From positions 44,450 to 108,449 of the forward strand of contig JAXDII010000099.1 of assembly GCA_034664085.1 (NCBI GenBank): a stretch of DNA of 64,000 nucleotides, written 5' to 3'. Made by a program: the position numbers and the translations under genes. Below are positions 56,132 to 64,000 of this stretch, piece by piece. The stretch's first letter is position 1. Every line of letters begins with the position of its first letter. This DNA comes from JACVRW01 sp034664085. Lineage in GTDB: Bacteria; Actinomycetota; Thermoleophilia; Solirubrobacterales; Thermoleophilaceae. The notes below the pieces were generated by a model. The model did not search any database. It saw nothing but the letters and a program-made list of their open reading frames with translations, and was not told the DNA's origin.

Positions 56132-57120
56132 ACCAAGCCCACAAGCCAGACCCGGTCATCTCGGTCGTGGTCCCCGTCTTCAACGAGGAGCAGGGACTGG
56201 CGGAGCTGCACGGGCGGCTGCGGGAGACGCTCGCCGAGATCGAGGGCGACCACGAGATCCTCTACGTGAACGACGGCTCGACCGACCGCTCCGCCGAGCT
56301 GATCGAAGGCTGGGCGACCACCGAGGACGACGTGGTGCTGGTGGAGCTGTCGCGCAACTTCGGCATGGAGGTCGCCATGTCGAGCGGGATCGACCACGCG
56401 CGCGGCCGCTACGTGGTGCTGATGCACGCCGACCTCCAGGACCCGCCCGAGCTGATCCCGCGCATGCTCGCGGCCGGCGAGGAGGGCGCCGACGTGGTCT
56501 ACGCCCGCCGGATCGGCCGCGACGAGAGCGCGCTGAAGCGAACGCTCGCCACCGCCTTCTACGGGGTGATGGCGCGGCTCGCGCGGGTGCCCTACCAGGG
56601 CCAGGCGGGCGACTTCCGGATGATGAGCCGGCGCGTGGTGGAGACGCTGCAGCAGATGCCGGAGCGGCGCCGCTTCCTGCGCGGGATGGTGGCGTGGGTC
56701 GGGCTCAACCAGGTGCCCGTCGAGTACCGCCGCGCCGGCCGCACCAGCGGGCGCGGAGCGTCGTACCCGGAGCTGTTCCGGCTCGCCGCCGAGGCGATCG
56801 CGTCGTTCTCCGACGTGCCGCTCCAGCTGTCCACCTACCTCGGGCTGTTCACCGCGGCGCTCAGCGCCACCGCCGCGGTGCTGATCCTCGCGCTCAGCGT
56901 GGCGCAGGTGATCAGCACGACGATCGAGCTGTGGGTGCTCGTCTCGGTGCTGTTCCTCGGCGGCGTGCAGCTGATCAGCATCGGGATCCTGGGGCGCTAC
57001 CTCGCCCGTGTTCACGACGAGTCACTGAGACGCCCGCTGTACGTCGTCTCGCGCGTGGTCTCGACCGCCGGCTCGCGGCCGGCGTCCGGAGAGCTGGCCC
57101 GAGCGGCCGAGCCGCGGTGA
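56128..57120 (+). CDS. Polyprenyl-phosphate glycosyltransferase (GT2, DPMS/GtrB-like)
   Basis: A 330-residue GT2 enzyme with an N-terminal catalytic domain (ISVVVPVFNEEQGLAELHGRLRETL, YVNDGSTDRS, LSRNFGMEVAMSSGIDHARGRYVVLMHADLQDPPELIP, RRIGRDESALKRTLATAFYGVM, AGDFRMMSRRVVETL) and two C-terminal membrane helices (AALSATAAVLILALSVAQVI and VLVSVLFLGGVQLISIGILGRYL). Such enzymes load a hexose on undecaprenyl phosphate, making donors for GT-C enzymes. This one is therefore a candidate donor-maker for the families A-D. It is coupled by GTGA overlaps to the methyltransferase before it and the YfhO gene after it. Confidence 0.92.
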   Translation: MNQAHKPDPVISVVVPVFNEEQGLAELHGRLRETLAEIEGDHEILYVNDGSTDRSAELIEGWATTEDDVVLVELSRNFGMEVAMSSGIDHARGRYVVLMHADLQDPPELIPRMLAAGEEGADVVYARRIGRDESALKRTLATAFYGVMARLARVPYQGQAGDFRMMSRRVVETLQQMPERRRFLRGMVAWVGLNQVPVEYRRAGRTSGRGASYPELFRLAAEAIASFSDVPLQLSTYLGLFTAALSATAAVLILALSVAQVISTTIELWVLVSVLFLGGVQLISIGILGRYLARVHDESLRRPLYVVSRVVSTAGSRPASGELARAAEPR

Positions 57121-59480
57121 CGTTCGTCGCCGCCGCCGGACGCTGGGCCGCGCGCCACGAGTACGCCGCCGCGCTGCTGTTCTTCGCCGCGGCCGCGTGC
57201 GTGTACTTCTGGCCGCTGCTGATCGGCCACCAGATGGGGCAGAGCCATCTGCTCTACAGCTACTACCCATGGCTGGCCGACCGGCCGCCCGGGCTGGACG
57301 TCGCGCCGCGCGACGGGGGCATCGACGCCGCACTCGTGTTCCACCCATTGCTGACGGTCGCGCGCGAGCAGTTGCACGACGGCTTCCTGCCGGTGTGGAA
57401 CCCCTACAGCTACGCCGGCATGACGCTGTTCGGCGACTTCCAGACGGCGCTGCTCTACCCGATCACGTGGCTGGGGCTGGTGCTGCGGCCCGAGGATGCG
57501 TGGGGGTGGATGGCCGCGCTCAAGCTGCTCACCGCCGGGGCGGGGGGATACGCGTTCTCGCGCGCGCTGCGCATCGGCCGCGGTGGGGCCGTGGTGGCGG
57601 GCCTGATCTACATGCTGGCCGCACCGCTCGTCGTGTGGCTGCAGTGGCCGCTCGGCACCGTGTTCTCGCTGTTCCCCTGGCTCCTGCTGGCCACGCACCG
57701 CCTGTACCGCGAGCCGGGGCGCCGGAGCGTGGCGGCGGTCGCGCTCGTGGTCATGCTCAGCATCTTCGCCGGGCATCCAGAGACCGCGCTGCTGTCCTCG
57801 TCGGCCGCGGGCGTCTACCTGATCGCGCTGGCGCTCGCGGACCGCGGCCTGGGCGCCGCGGCCATGTCGCAGGCGCGCGTGCTCGCGCAGTGGGTGGCGG
57901 CCCACGCGCTCGGCGCCGTCGCCGCGGCGGTCGTGCTGATCCCGTTCGTGGAGCCCTACATGGACAGCATCACGCGGGCAGAGCACGGCGAGGCACTGGC
58001 GAAGAGCCACCTGCCGATCTGGGGCGCGCTGGTGTACGCGCTCCCGAACGTCTTCGGCGACGGCAAGCCCGACTACGTCGGGCCGCCGCTGAGCTACCTG
58101 ATCGTCGCCGCCTACTTCGGAGTGGCCGCGCTGCTGCTGGCCGGCGTCGCCACGGCCCGCACCTGGCGCCATCCGGTGACGATCGCGCTCGCCGCCATGG
58201 CGGCGGTCGCGCTGATGGTGGTCTTCGCGATCCCCCCGGTCAGCTGGATCACGCAGAACCTGCCCCCCTACTCCACCGGCAACAACGCCCGCGTCTTCTA
58301 CGTGATCGCGCTGGCCGGCGCGGTGGCCGCCGGAGCGGGCTTTGAGTCGCTGGCGCGCCGGCCGCTGCCGCTGCGCCAGGTGGCGCTCTGGTCCGGCGGC
58401 GCGCTGGCTGCCGTCGGCATCGCCGTGGTGCTGGCCCGCCTTGCCGACCGCCTGCCGGCGCCTCCCGACGTCGAGCGGCGTGCGCTCGTGCGCTTCGGCA
58501 TCGTGCTCGTGCTCGGAGCGCTGTGCCTGGTCGCGGTGGGGCGCCTGCGGCGGACGGTCGCGCTGGCGATCGTGCTCGCCGTGGTCGCCGCCGACCTCGT
58601 TTACCTGCAGAGCTGGAACGCCGTCCTGCCTGCCGACGAGGCCTACCCGGGAACCCCCGGCGCGGTCGCGTTCCTCGAGGACCAGGAGCGGCCCTTTCGC
58701 GTGAGCCGGTTCCGCTCATCGGGCGAGGTGCCGGAGGTGTTCCCGCCCAACACCCAGGCGCTCTACGGGATCGACGGCATCGGCGGCTATGACTTCCCCC
58801 AGTCCAAGCGCTGGGCCGACTTCTCGTGGTTCGTGCTCAAGGAGCAGGGCATCACCCGCGAGCTGACGTTCCTGACGCCGCTGGCGCCGGTGGGGCCGAA
58901 CCTCACCGGGCTGCGGATGATGAACACGCGCTACCTGGTCTCGGAGCCCGGGGCGAAGAGCCCCGCCCCCGGCGTCGAGCCCGTCTACGAGGGCGACGAC
59001 GCCACGGTGTTCCGCGACAGCGGGGCACTGCCGCGCGCCTACGTCGTGCCCGCCACGCGGGCGCTCGGCGACGACGCGACGCTCGCGGAGCTCGTGGCCG
59101 GGCAGCTCGATCCGCGCCGCGAGGCGCTCGTGCCGCCGGGCGCGCCGGAAGTGGACACCGGGGGAGCGTTCCGGCCAGCCCGTGTCGAGCAGGTGGCGCC
59201 TGACCACGTGCGCGTGCACCTCTCGCGCGGCGGCGACGGCTGGCTCGTGGTGGCGAACGCCTACTCGGGCCAGTGGGAGGCCGACGTCGACGGCCACGCG
59301 ACCGAGCTCTATCCCACCAACTACGCGGCGATGGGGCTGCCTGTCGCCGGCGGCGACCGCGTGGTCGACCTGCGGCTCGACCGCACCGGGCTCTGGCTGG
59401 GCGCCGGCGTGAGCGTGCTCGGGCTGGCCGGGATCGCGCTGCTGGGCCGGCGCCGTCCCGGGGGTGTTCGGCTACGGTGA
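57117..59480 (+). CDS. YfhO family membrane glycosyltransferase-like protein
   Basis: A 787-residue protein of the YfhO type, with about 12 membrane segments and a C-terminal domain of about 250 residues. Signs include an N-terminal loop LIGHQMGQSHLLYSYYPWLADRPPGLDVAPRDGGIDAALVFHPLLTVAREQLHDGFLPVWNPYSYAGMTLFGDFQTALLYPITWLGLVL. The C-terminal WLVVANAYSGQWEADVDGHATELYPTNYAAMGLPVAGGDRVVDLRLDRTGLWLGAG is the classic YfhO tail. YfhO proteins glycosylate teichoic acids in Firmicutes with polyprenyl-linked sugars. It follows the GtrB-like enzyme directly (GTGA overlap) and probably uses its product. Confidence 0.88.
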   Translation: MTFVAAAGRWAARHEYAAALLFFAAAACVYFWPLLIGHQMGQSHLLYSYYPWLADRPPGLDVAPRDGGIDAALVFHPLLTVAREQLHDGFLPVWNPYSYAGMTLFGDFQTALLYPITWLGLVLRPEDAWGWMAALKLLTAGAGGYAFSRALRIGRGGAVVAGLIYMLAAPLVVWLQWPLGTVFSLFPWLLLATHRLYREPGRRSVAAVALVVMLSIFAGHPETALLSSSAAGVYLIALALADRGLGAAAMSQARVLAQWVAAHALGAVAAAVVLIPFVEPYMDSITRAEHGEALAKSHLPIWGALVYALPNVFGDGKPDYVGPPLSYLIVAAYFGVAALLLAGVATARTWRHPVTIALAAMAAVALMVVFAIPPVSWITQNLPPYSTGNNARVFYVIALAGAVAAGAGFESLARRPLPLRQVALWSGGALAAVGIAVVLARLADRLPAPPDVERRALVRFGIVLVLGALCLVAVGRLRRTVALAIVLAVVAADLVYLQSWNAVLPADEAYPGTPGAVAFLEDQERPFRVSRFRSSGEVPEVFPPNTQALYGIDGIGGYDFPQSKRWADFSWFVLKEQGITRELTFLTPLAPVGPNLTGLRMMNTRYLVSEPGAKSPAPGVEPVYEGDDATVFRDSGALPRAYVVPATRALGDDATLAELVAGQLDPRREALVPPGAPEVDTGGAFRPARVEQVAPDHVRVHLSRGGDGWLVVANAYSGQWEADVDGHATELYPTNYAAMGLPVAGGDRVVDLRLDRTGLWLGAGVSVLGLAGIALLGRRRPGGVRLR

Positions 59481-61246
59481 GCGGCCAGATGGCAACCGGT
59501 CCGAGCGCACCGGCCGCACCGGCGGGCAGGACGCAGCAGCGCCGCCGCCGGCCGGACCTCGACAGCGGGCTGTTCGGGTGGGTGGCACTGGGCGTGCTCC
59601 TGCTGGCCGCGGCCCTGCTGGTGCTCCACCAGACGCGCGGCACGACGTTCTGGATCGACGAGTGGGAGTTCGTCGTCTACCGGCGGGGCGGCGGCCTCGA
59701 CACCTTCCTCGAGCCGCACAACCAGCACCTGTCGCTGCTCCCCGTCGCGATCTACAAGGCGCTGTTCGCCACCTTCGGGGCCGACACGTACGTCCCGTTC
59801 CGGCTGGTCGTGACCGCGATGCACCTGCTCTGCGGCGCGCTGGTGTTCGTCTACGCGCGCCGCCGCGTCGGCGTCCCGCTCGCCCTGGCGGCCGCCGCGC
59901 TGCTGCTCTTCCTCGGCCCGGCGTGGCAGAACTTCCTCTGGCCGTTCCAGATCGCCTGGCTCGCGTCGCTGGCCGCGGGGCTCGGCGCCCTGCTCCTGCT
60001 CGACCGAGAGGACCGCCGCGGCGACGTGGGCGTGTCCGTGCTGATCGCCGTGGCGCTGTCGAGCTCGGGCCTCGGCATCCCGATCGCGGCCGGCGTGCTG
60101 GTGGAGCTGCTCGTCAAGCGCCGCCGGCTTAAAGACGTCTGGATCGTGGCCGCGCCGGTCGCGATCTACGCGGTCTGGTGGCTCGCTTACGGGGACTCGA
60201 CAGTCGTGCGCCACAACCTGCTCGAGGCGCCGGAGTTCATGGCGTCGGCCGCCGCGGCCGCGACGAGCTCCGTGGTCGGGCTGGCCGGGCAGACGATCCC
60301 CGACGTCGGCTCCAGCCTCGACTGGGGCCGGCCGCTCGCGGTGGCGGGTGTGGGCCTGCTCGTCTGGCGCCTGGCCGGCCGGCGGCCCGTCTCGCCGCGC
60401 GTGCTGGCGCTGCTGACGATCGCGCTCACGTTCTGGTTCATGACCGCCCTCAGCCGGGCGGGCGTGGCCAACCCGTATGAGAGCCGCTACCTGTACGTCG
60501 GCGGGCTGCTGATCCTGCTGGTGGCGATCGAGCTGGTTCGCGGCGTGGAGATCCGCGGCAAGGCGGCGCTCGTCCTCAGCGTGGGGCTGGTGCTGGCGCT
60601 GCTGTCGAACATCGGGGCGATGCGCGAGGGCGCCGAGTACGTGCGCGAGCTGGCCCTCTACACGAAGGCGAAGCGCGGCGCGATGGAGCTCACCCGCCCG
60701 GTGATCGACCCCAACTACGTCCAGGACGCGTTCGCGCTGGCCGGCATGCGCGCCGGCCCCTACCTGGCCGCCTCCGACGCGCTCGGCACCGTGGCCGACG
60801 ACCCCGCCGCGATCGCCACCCGCCCCGACCGCGTGCGCTTCGCGGTCGACGACGAGCTGGTCCGCATCCACGCGATCGAGCTTCGGCCCTCCTCGCCGCC
60901 CGCCAGCCCGGGCGCCGCGCCGCCCGTGGACGCGGCCGCGGGCGGAACCGTGACCACGGACGGAGGCTGCCTCACGTACCGGCCAGCCGCCTACAACCCG
61001 TCGTTCGTCGGATTCACCCTCGACCTGACCGTTCCCGCCGGCGGCGTGGCCCTGACCGCCGACAGGGGTGCCCCGTCGACGGTGCGGCTGCGCCGCTTCT
61101 CCGACACCTATCCGGACAAGCCGCTCGGCACGCTGGCCGGTGGGGCCACCGCGACGCTCTCGATCCGGCCCGACCTCGCGCCCCAGCCCTGGCACCTGCG
61201 CGTGGCGCCGCGCGGCGCCGTGACCGTCTGCGGCCTGGGCGGCTAG
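59477..61246 (+). CDS. Family C polytopic membrane protein, copy 2 (GT-C-like)
   Basis: 589 residues, a paralog of the protein at 48985-50742: TFWIDEWEFVVYRRGGGLDTFLEPHNQHLSLLPVAIYKALFATFGADTYVPFRLVVTAMHLLCGALVFVYARRRVG, GPAWQNFLWPFQIAWLASLAAGLGALLLLDREDRRGD, and the C-terminal CLTYRPA and VCGLGG. The DE in IDEW is the candidate catalytic pair. A long extracytoplasmic C-terminal domain follows the last helix. Start GTG 59477 (GTGA overlap with yfhO). It is the fourth gene of the operon methyltransferase-GT2-YfhO-C. Its stop shares a CTAG with the stop of the family D gene on the other strand. Confidence 0.78.
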   Translation: MSGQMATGPSAPAAPAGRTQQRRRRPDLDSGLFGWVALGVLLLAAALLVLHQTRGTTFWIDEWEFVVYRRGGGLDTFLEPHNQHLSLLPVAIYKALFATFGADTYVPFRLVVTAMHLLCGALVFVYARRRVGVPLALAAAALLLFLGPAWQNFLWPFQIAWLASLAAGLGALLLLDREDRRGDVGVSVLIAVALSSSGLGIPIAAGVLVELLVKRRRLKDVWIVAAPVAIYAVWWLAYGDSTVVRHNLLEAPEFMASAAAAATSSVVGLAGQTIPDVGSSLDWGRPLAVAGVGLLVWRLAGRRPVSPRVLALLTIALTFWFMTALSRAGVANPYESRYLYVGGLLILLVAIELVRGVEIRGKAALVLSVGLVLALLSNIGAMREGAEYVRELALYTKAKRGAMELTRPVIDPNYVQDAFALAGMRAGPYLAASDALGTVADDPAAIATRPDRVRFAVDDELVRIHAIELRPSSPPASPGAAPPVDAAAGGTVTTDGGCLTYRPAAYNPSFVGFTLDLTVPAGGVALTADRGAPSTVRLRRFSDTYPDKPLGTLAGGATATLSIRPDLAPQPWHLRVAPRGAVTVCGLGG

Positions 61247-63360
61247 GCGCAGCCGGCGGTGCCGAGCGGGCCGTCGAGCCGGTAGACCGCGAACAGCGGC
61301 GCCTCCCGGATCGTCTGCGAAGCCGCCGCGGCGGAACGCGTCCAGCGCTCCTCGGGCGGCGGGTCGCCGGTCGGGCCGATGCCGAAGACCACGTAGCCGT
61401 ACCGGCCGCGGTCGAGGGCGCGCCGCCAGGTGCGGCAGTCGCGTGCGGGCGCAAACGAACCGTCGGGCCCCTTCACGCCGACGAACTCGACGCGGTTGGC
61501 TAGCTTCGGGCCGTAGAAGGGATAGTGCGCGGTGAGGTTGGCGAGCGCGATGCGCTCCTCACCGCCCGCCCGCAGCCAGGCCATCGTCTTCGGCGTGACG
61601 CTGGCCACGGGGGCGTAGCGGTCGCTCAGGTACTCGCGCTGGACCAGCCAGCCGCCGACCGCCCCGGCCGCCAGCAGCCCCGCCGCGCCGGCCAGCGCAG
61701 CAGCGCGCGGGACGCTCACGCGGCGCAGGGCGACGACCGCCGCGGCAATCGCCAGCAGGGCCGCCGCACACGCGACCTCGCGCAGGGTGTTCGGCCGCAC
61801 GGTCAGCTGTGACTCGTTGACCGCCAGCAGCAGGACGAGCGCGCCGAGCACGGCCCAGCGGCGCGCCCCGCGCACGAGCGGCGGCGCCAGCGCCAGCAGC
61901 GCCAGGCCGAGCGCCACCGCCGGAGTCAGGAAGCGCAGGTTGAAGAAGAACAGCCGCGGATCGCCCTCGGGGCCGCCGGCGGTCTGCGGCGTGAACAGGT
62001 AGGCGGCGGCGCTCACCGCCGCCACGGCCCCGAGCACGCGCACGACCCCCGTGTCGAACAGCAGCGCGGCGCCGGCCCCCAGCGCGGCGAGCCCGAGCAC
62101 CGCCCACCAGAGCGGGCCGAAGGCGAGGTCGAGGCCGGGCAGGAAGTTGCGGTCCCAAACGCCGCGGTCGGTCAGGTAGTGCGCGACCGTCTGGCCGGTG
62201 CTGTCGGCCTCCGGCGTGGGCGGGGAAGGCAGCAGCGGCAGGTCGAGCCACGGCAGCGGGTTGCCGGTCTGGACCAGGTTGCGCGCGTACCAGAAGCCGC
62301 CGAGCGCGAGCAGCGGCGCCAGCCAGGCCAGGGCGATCCGGCGGCGCTCCCCGGCCGGCGCGAGCGCGATCACGCCGAGCGTGAGCGCCGCGGCGGGCGC
62401 GAGCATCGTCACCTTCATGCCCACGGCCAGGCCGGCCGCCAGCCCCGCGAAGGCGACGGGCGCGGGCCGCACCCCACCCGTTGCCAGCAGGGCGGCCGCC
62501 GCGAGCACGAGCGCGAGCCCGGCTATGTCGTTGTAAGCGCCCGCCGGCTGGGTGCCCACCATGATCGGCGACCCCACCACCAGCGCCACGCCGATCAGGC
62601 TCGCCAGCCCGAGGCCGCGCGGCCGGCCGATGCACCAGCCCGCCAGCAGCGCGAGGCCGACCCACCCGACGTTCAGCACCGTCGAGAGCACGTCCCCCTC
62701 GAAGAAGACGATGCCGACCGCGTGCAGCAGCTCCGAGGTCGCCGGGTAGAAGCTGATCGCCGACTCGGTGTCGTAGAAGTGCAGCGCGGTGATCGACCGG
62801 TCGCCGACGAACCGGGCCGCGACGGGCATGTGGTACCAGAGCGAGTCAGGCGTCGAGATGCCGCGCTGCAGCGCCGGGATTGAGCGTGCGATCCACTCCG
62901 CCGACACGAGGGCGGCGATCACCACGGCCACCGCGGATTCCATCCGGGGGCTCGCGCCCCCGGGCCCCCGCTGATTCCTGGCCGGTCGGGAGCGGGTCGG
63001 ACGACCGTGCCCATCTTCCATCCGGGGGCTCTCGCCCCCGGGCCACCGCGGATTCCTGGCCGGTCGGGAGCGGGTCGGGGGACCGCGCCCATCCGGCAGC
63101 CGCCGCGCCAGCAGCGCCGCCCCGACGCCCGCTGCCGCCAGCCCGGCGGCGAGTGGGACGAGCGCGAACGCGCCGACGATCCCGAGCAGCTGGGCGACGC
63201 CCACGATCAGGGCCAGCGCCAGCACCGCTTCGGCGAGGCGAGCCGCCGCGCCGCTCCAGCCCGGCAGCAGTCGCGCCCGCACGGAGGCCGCGCCCCAGGT
63301 CACGGCGGCGAGTCCGCCTGCCGCGAAGGCGAAGCCGAGGAGGAAGCGGGCCGCGGTCAG
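61243..63360 (-). CDS. Family D polytopic membrane protein, copy 1, with in-frame R1 repeats
   Basis: About 705 residues if begun at CTG 63360 (after GGGGGG), or 686 from GTG 63303. The N-terminal half matches the partial gene at 63511 (VRARLLPGWSG, AVLALALIVGVAQLLGIVGAFALVPLAAGLAAAGVGAALLARRLPDG). After LLARRLPDG, two tandem 26-residue units of repeat R1 are inserted (PTRSRPARNPRWPGGESPRM and PTRSRPARNQRGPGGASPRM). The rest has about ten helices, with a PDSLWYHMPVAARFV loop after the repeat, SFYPATSELLHAVG, and a C-terminal part ending GTAGCA. It is probably an envelope glycosyltransferase-like protein; the catalytic motif is not certain. Confidence 0.75.
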   Translation of the reverse strand: MTAARFLLGFAFAAGGLAAVTWGAASVRARLLPGWSGAAARLAEAVLALALIVGVAQLLGIVGAFALVPLAAGLAAAGVGAALLARRLPDGRGPPTRSRPARNPRWPGGESPRMEDGHGRPTRSRPARNQRGPGGASPRMESAVAVVIAALVSAEWIARSIPALQRGISTPDSLWYHMPVAARFVGDRSITALHFYDTESAISFYPATSELLHAVGIVFFEGDVLSTVLNVGWVGLALLAGWCIGRPRGLGLASLIGVALVVGSPIMVGTQPAGAYNDIAGLALVLAAAALLATGGVRPAPVAFAGLAAGLAVGMKVTMLAPAAALTLGVIALAPAGERRRIALAWLAPLLALGGFWYARNLVQTGNPLPWLDLPLLPSPPTPEADSTGQTVAHYLTDRGVWDRNFLPGLDLAFGPLWWAVLGLAALGAGAALLFDTGVVRVLGAVAAVSAAAYLFTPQTAGGPEGDPRLFFFNLRFLTPAVALGLALLALAPPLVRGARRWAVLGALVLLLAVNESQLTVRPNTLREVACAAALLAIAAAVVALRRVSVPRAAALAGAAGLLAAGAVGGWLVQREYLSDRYAPVASVTPKTMAWLRAGGEERIALANLTAHYPFYGPKLANRVEFVGVKGPDGSFAPARDCRTWRRALDRGRYGYVVFGIGPTGDPPPEERWTRSAAAASQTIREAPLFAVYRLDGPLGTAGCA
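62941..63065 (-). repeat. R1 element, two tandem copies inside a coding sequence
   Basis: On the minus strand two R1 copies lie head to tail, 78 bases (26 codons) apart, with hairpins at 62944-62963 and 63022-63041. The loops are GCGA and GAGA. Each copy includes the left part GGCCAGGAATCMGCG shared with intergenic copies, plus GACCCGCTCCCGACC upstream. Both copies are open in the reading frame of the family D gene. Confidence 0.85.
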
Positions 63361-63510
63361 CGCGCCCCCCGGCGCGGGACTCGACCCGATCCGTGCCTGG
63401 CGCCGCCCCGCACGGGGCCAGTCTAAGGTGCTTCCGTGCGCCCGGCCGCGCAGGAGTAGACTCGCGCGCCAGCCTGAGCTTGAGAGGAACAGCTCGGCGC
63501 TCAGCGAGCT

Positions 63511-64000
63511 GTGACACTCGGTCAGTACGCCCTTGGAATTCTGCTGTTGGCGGCGGTGATCGTGCCGCTGGCCCTCGGCGCGCGCGCAATACGGATGCGG
63601 CTGCTGCCGGGCTGGAACGGAACCCCGGCGGCCGTAGCGGACGCGGTCATCGCCCTGTCGCTGGGAATTGCCGTGGCCGAGCTGCTGGGCCTGGTCGGAG
63701 CGTTCGCCCGCATCCCGGTGGTGCTCGGGTGCGCGGCGGCCGGCGCGGGGGCCTGGCTGCTGGCGAGGCGCCGGGCGCCCGAAGAAGCCGCGAGCCCCCG
63801 GGACAGCCTCAAGCCGGCCATGCCTCAGCGGGGGGCCGGGGGCGCGAGCCCCCAGGACAGCCTCAAGCCGGCCATGCGTCAGCCGGGGGCCGAAGCCGCG
63901 AGCCCCCGGGACAGCCTCAAGCCGGCCATGCCTCAGCGGGGGGCCGGGGGCGCGAGCCCCCAGGACAGCCTCAAGCCGGCCATGCCTCAGCCGGGGGCCG
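63511..64000 (+). CDS. Family D polytopic membrane protein, copy 2, N-terminal part with R1-derived repeats (partial)
   Basis: At least 163 codons from GTG 63511 run off the window end. The N-terminus (VTLGQYALGILLLAAVIVPLALGARAIRMRLLPGWNGTPAAVADAVIALSLGIAVAELLGLVGAFARIPVVLGCAAAGAGAWLLARRRAP) matches family D copy 1 residue for residue over the conserved parts. After LLARR begins a tandem array of 18-residue units (ASPRDSLKPAMPQRGAGG and ASPQDSLKPAMRQPGAEA) that continues to the edge. The lack of a stop and the paralogy support a real gene. A short hairpin, AGCTCG/CGAGCT (63491-63510), abuts the GTG and could hide it in mRNA. Confidence 0.72.
   Translation, partial: MTLGQYALGILLLAAVIVPLALGARAIRMRLLPGWNGTPAAVADAVIALSLGIAVAELLGLVGAFARIPVVLGCAAAGAGAWLLARRRAPEEAASPRDSLKPAMPQRGAGGASPQDSLKPAMRQPGAEAASPRDSLKPAMPQRGAGGASPQDSLKPAMPQPGA
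63788..64000 (+). repeat. 54-bp tandem repeat (18 codons) built on the R1 hairpin
   Basis: The motif CGAGCCCCC recurs at 63791, 63845, 63899 and 63953, an exact 54-base period. Units 1 and 3 are identical; units 2 and 4 differ from each other at one base over the part visible, so the real repeat is a 108-base dimer. Between units lie CCGGGGGCGCGAGCCCC-type hairpins with a GCGA loop, and CCGGCCATGCSTCAGC parallels the GGCCAGGAATCAGC part of R1. The array runs beyond the window. Confidence 0.85.

Noticed and set aside
34823..61246. The polysaccharide region as a recently acquired genomic island
   Set aside because: Base composition and start-codon usage look the same as in the housekeeping third, and no integrase, transposase or attachment repeats were found.

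Overview
The window is 64 kb of very GC-rich, densely coded bacterial DNA, roughly 73% G+C by eye. Gene content, frequent GTG starts and TAnnnT elements just upstream of start codons point to an actinobacterium. Single-gene resemblances recalled from memory suggest class Thermoleophilia (Solirubrobacterales-like); this placement is inference. No rRNA, tRNA, CRISPR array, transposase or phage gene was seen.

Left third (1 to about 20.1 kb) is mostly housekeeping. In order: a RibD C-terminal-domain reductase cut by the window edge, a secreted protein of unknown function, nadA and nadC around an NrtR-type Nudix regulator, an ftsH with a divergent GroES-like gene, prfB with an intact programmed +1 frameshift site, secA, a short hpf and comF. 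These are followed by a CtaG-like oxidase assembly factor, a UTP-glucose-1-phosphate uridylyltransferase, an acetyltransferase, a LysR regulator, and a merR-ahcY-ahcY2 operon with two different S-adenosylhomocysteine-hydrolase paralogs.

The middle (20.1 to 34.9 kb) makes and handles activated sugars and envelope polymers. One minus-strand operon encodes an M20 peptidase, an LCP ligase, UDP-glucose dehydrogenase, a mannose-1-phosphate guanylyltransferase and an SIS sugar isomerase. After it come a membrane sulfatase, tag, a flippase, a GT4 glycosyltransferase, and rfbF plus rfbH (CDP-3,6-dideoxyhexose precursors) with a methyltransferase.

The right half (34.8 to 64 kb) is a cell-surface polysaccharide region dominated by large polytopic membrane proteins. 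These fall into paralog families called here A (four copies), B (four copies plus a possible remnant), C (two) and D (two), with one unaffiliated GT-C protein and a YfhO-like protein. Between them lie a second flippase, two GT2 enzymes and several methyltransferases. Most are in operons with 1 to 4 base overlaps. The likely joint role is assembly, modification and export of a methylated heteropolysaccharide on lipid carriers.

The most unusual signal is a dispersed repeat (R1) built around a GC hairpin with an 8-bp stem and a tetraloop that is GNRA in every full copy (GCGA, GTGA, GAGA). It occurs between genes and also in frame inside both family D genes, at the same protein position, as tandem arrays of 26-residue and 18-residue units. 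A second repeat (R2) is a 50-bp imperfect palindrome in two intergenic copies. Other notable points are catalytic-residue changes in the short AhcY paralog, palindromic operators at nrtR and merR, and leaderless-type promoters at about 18 gene starts.
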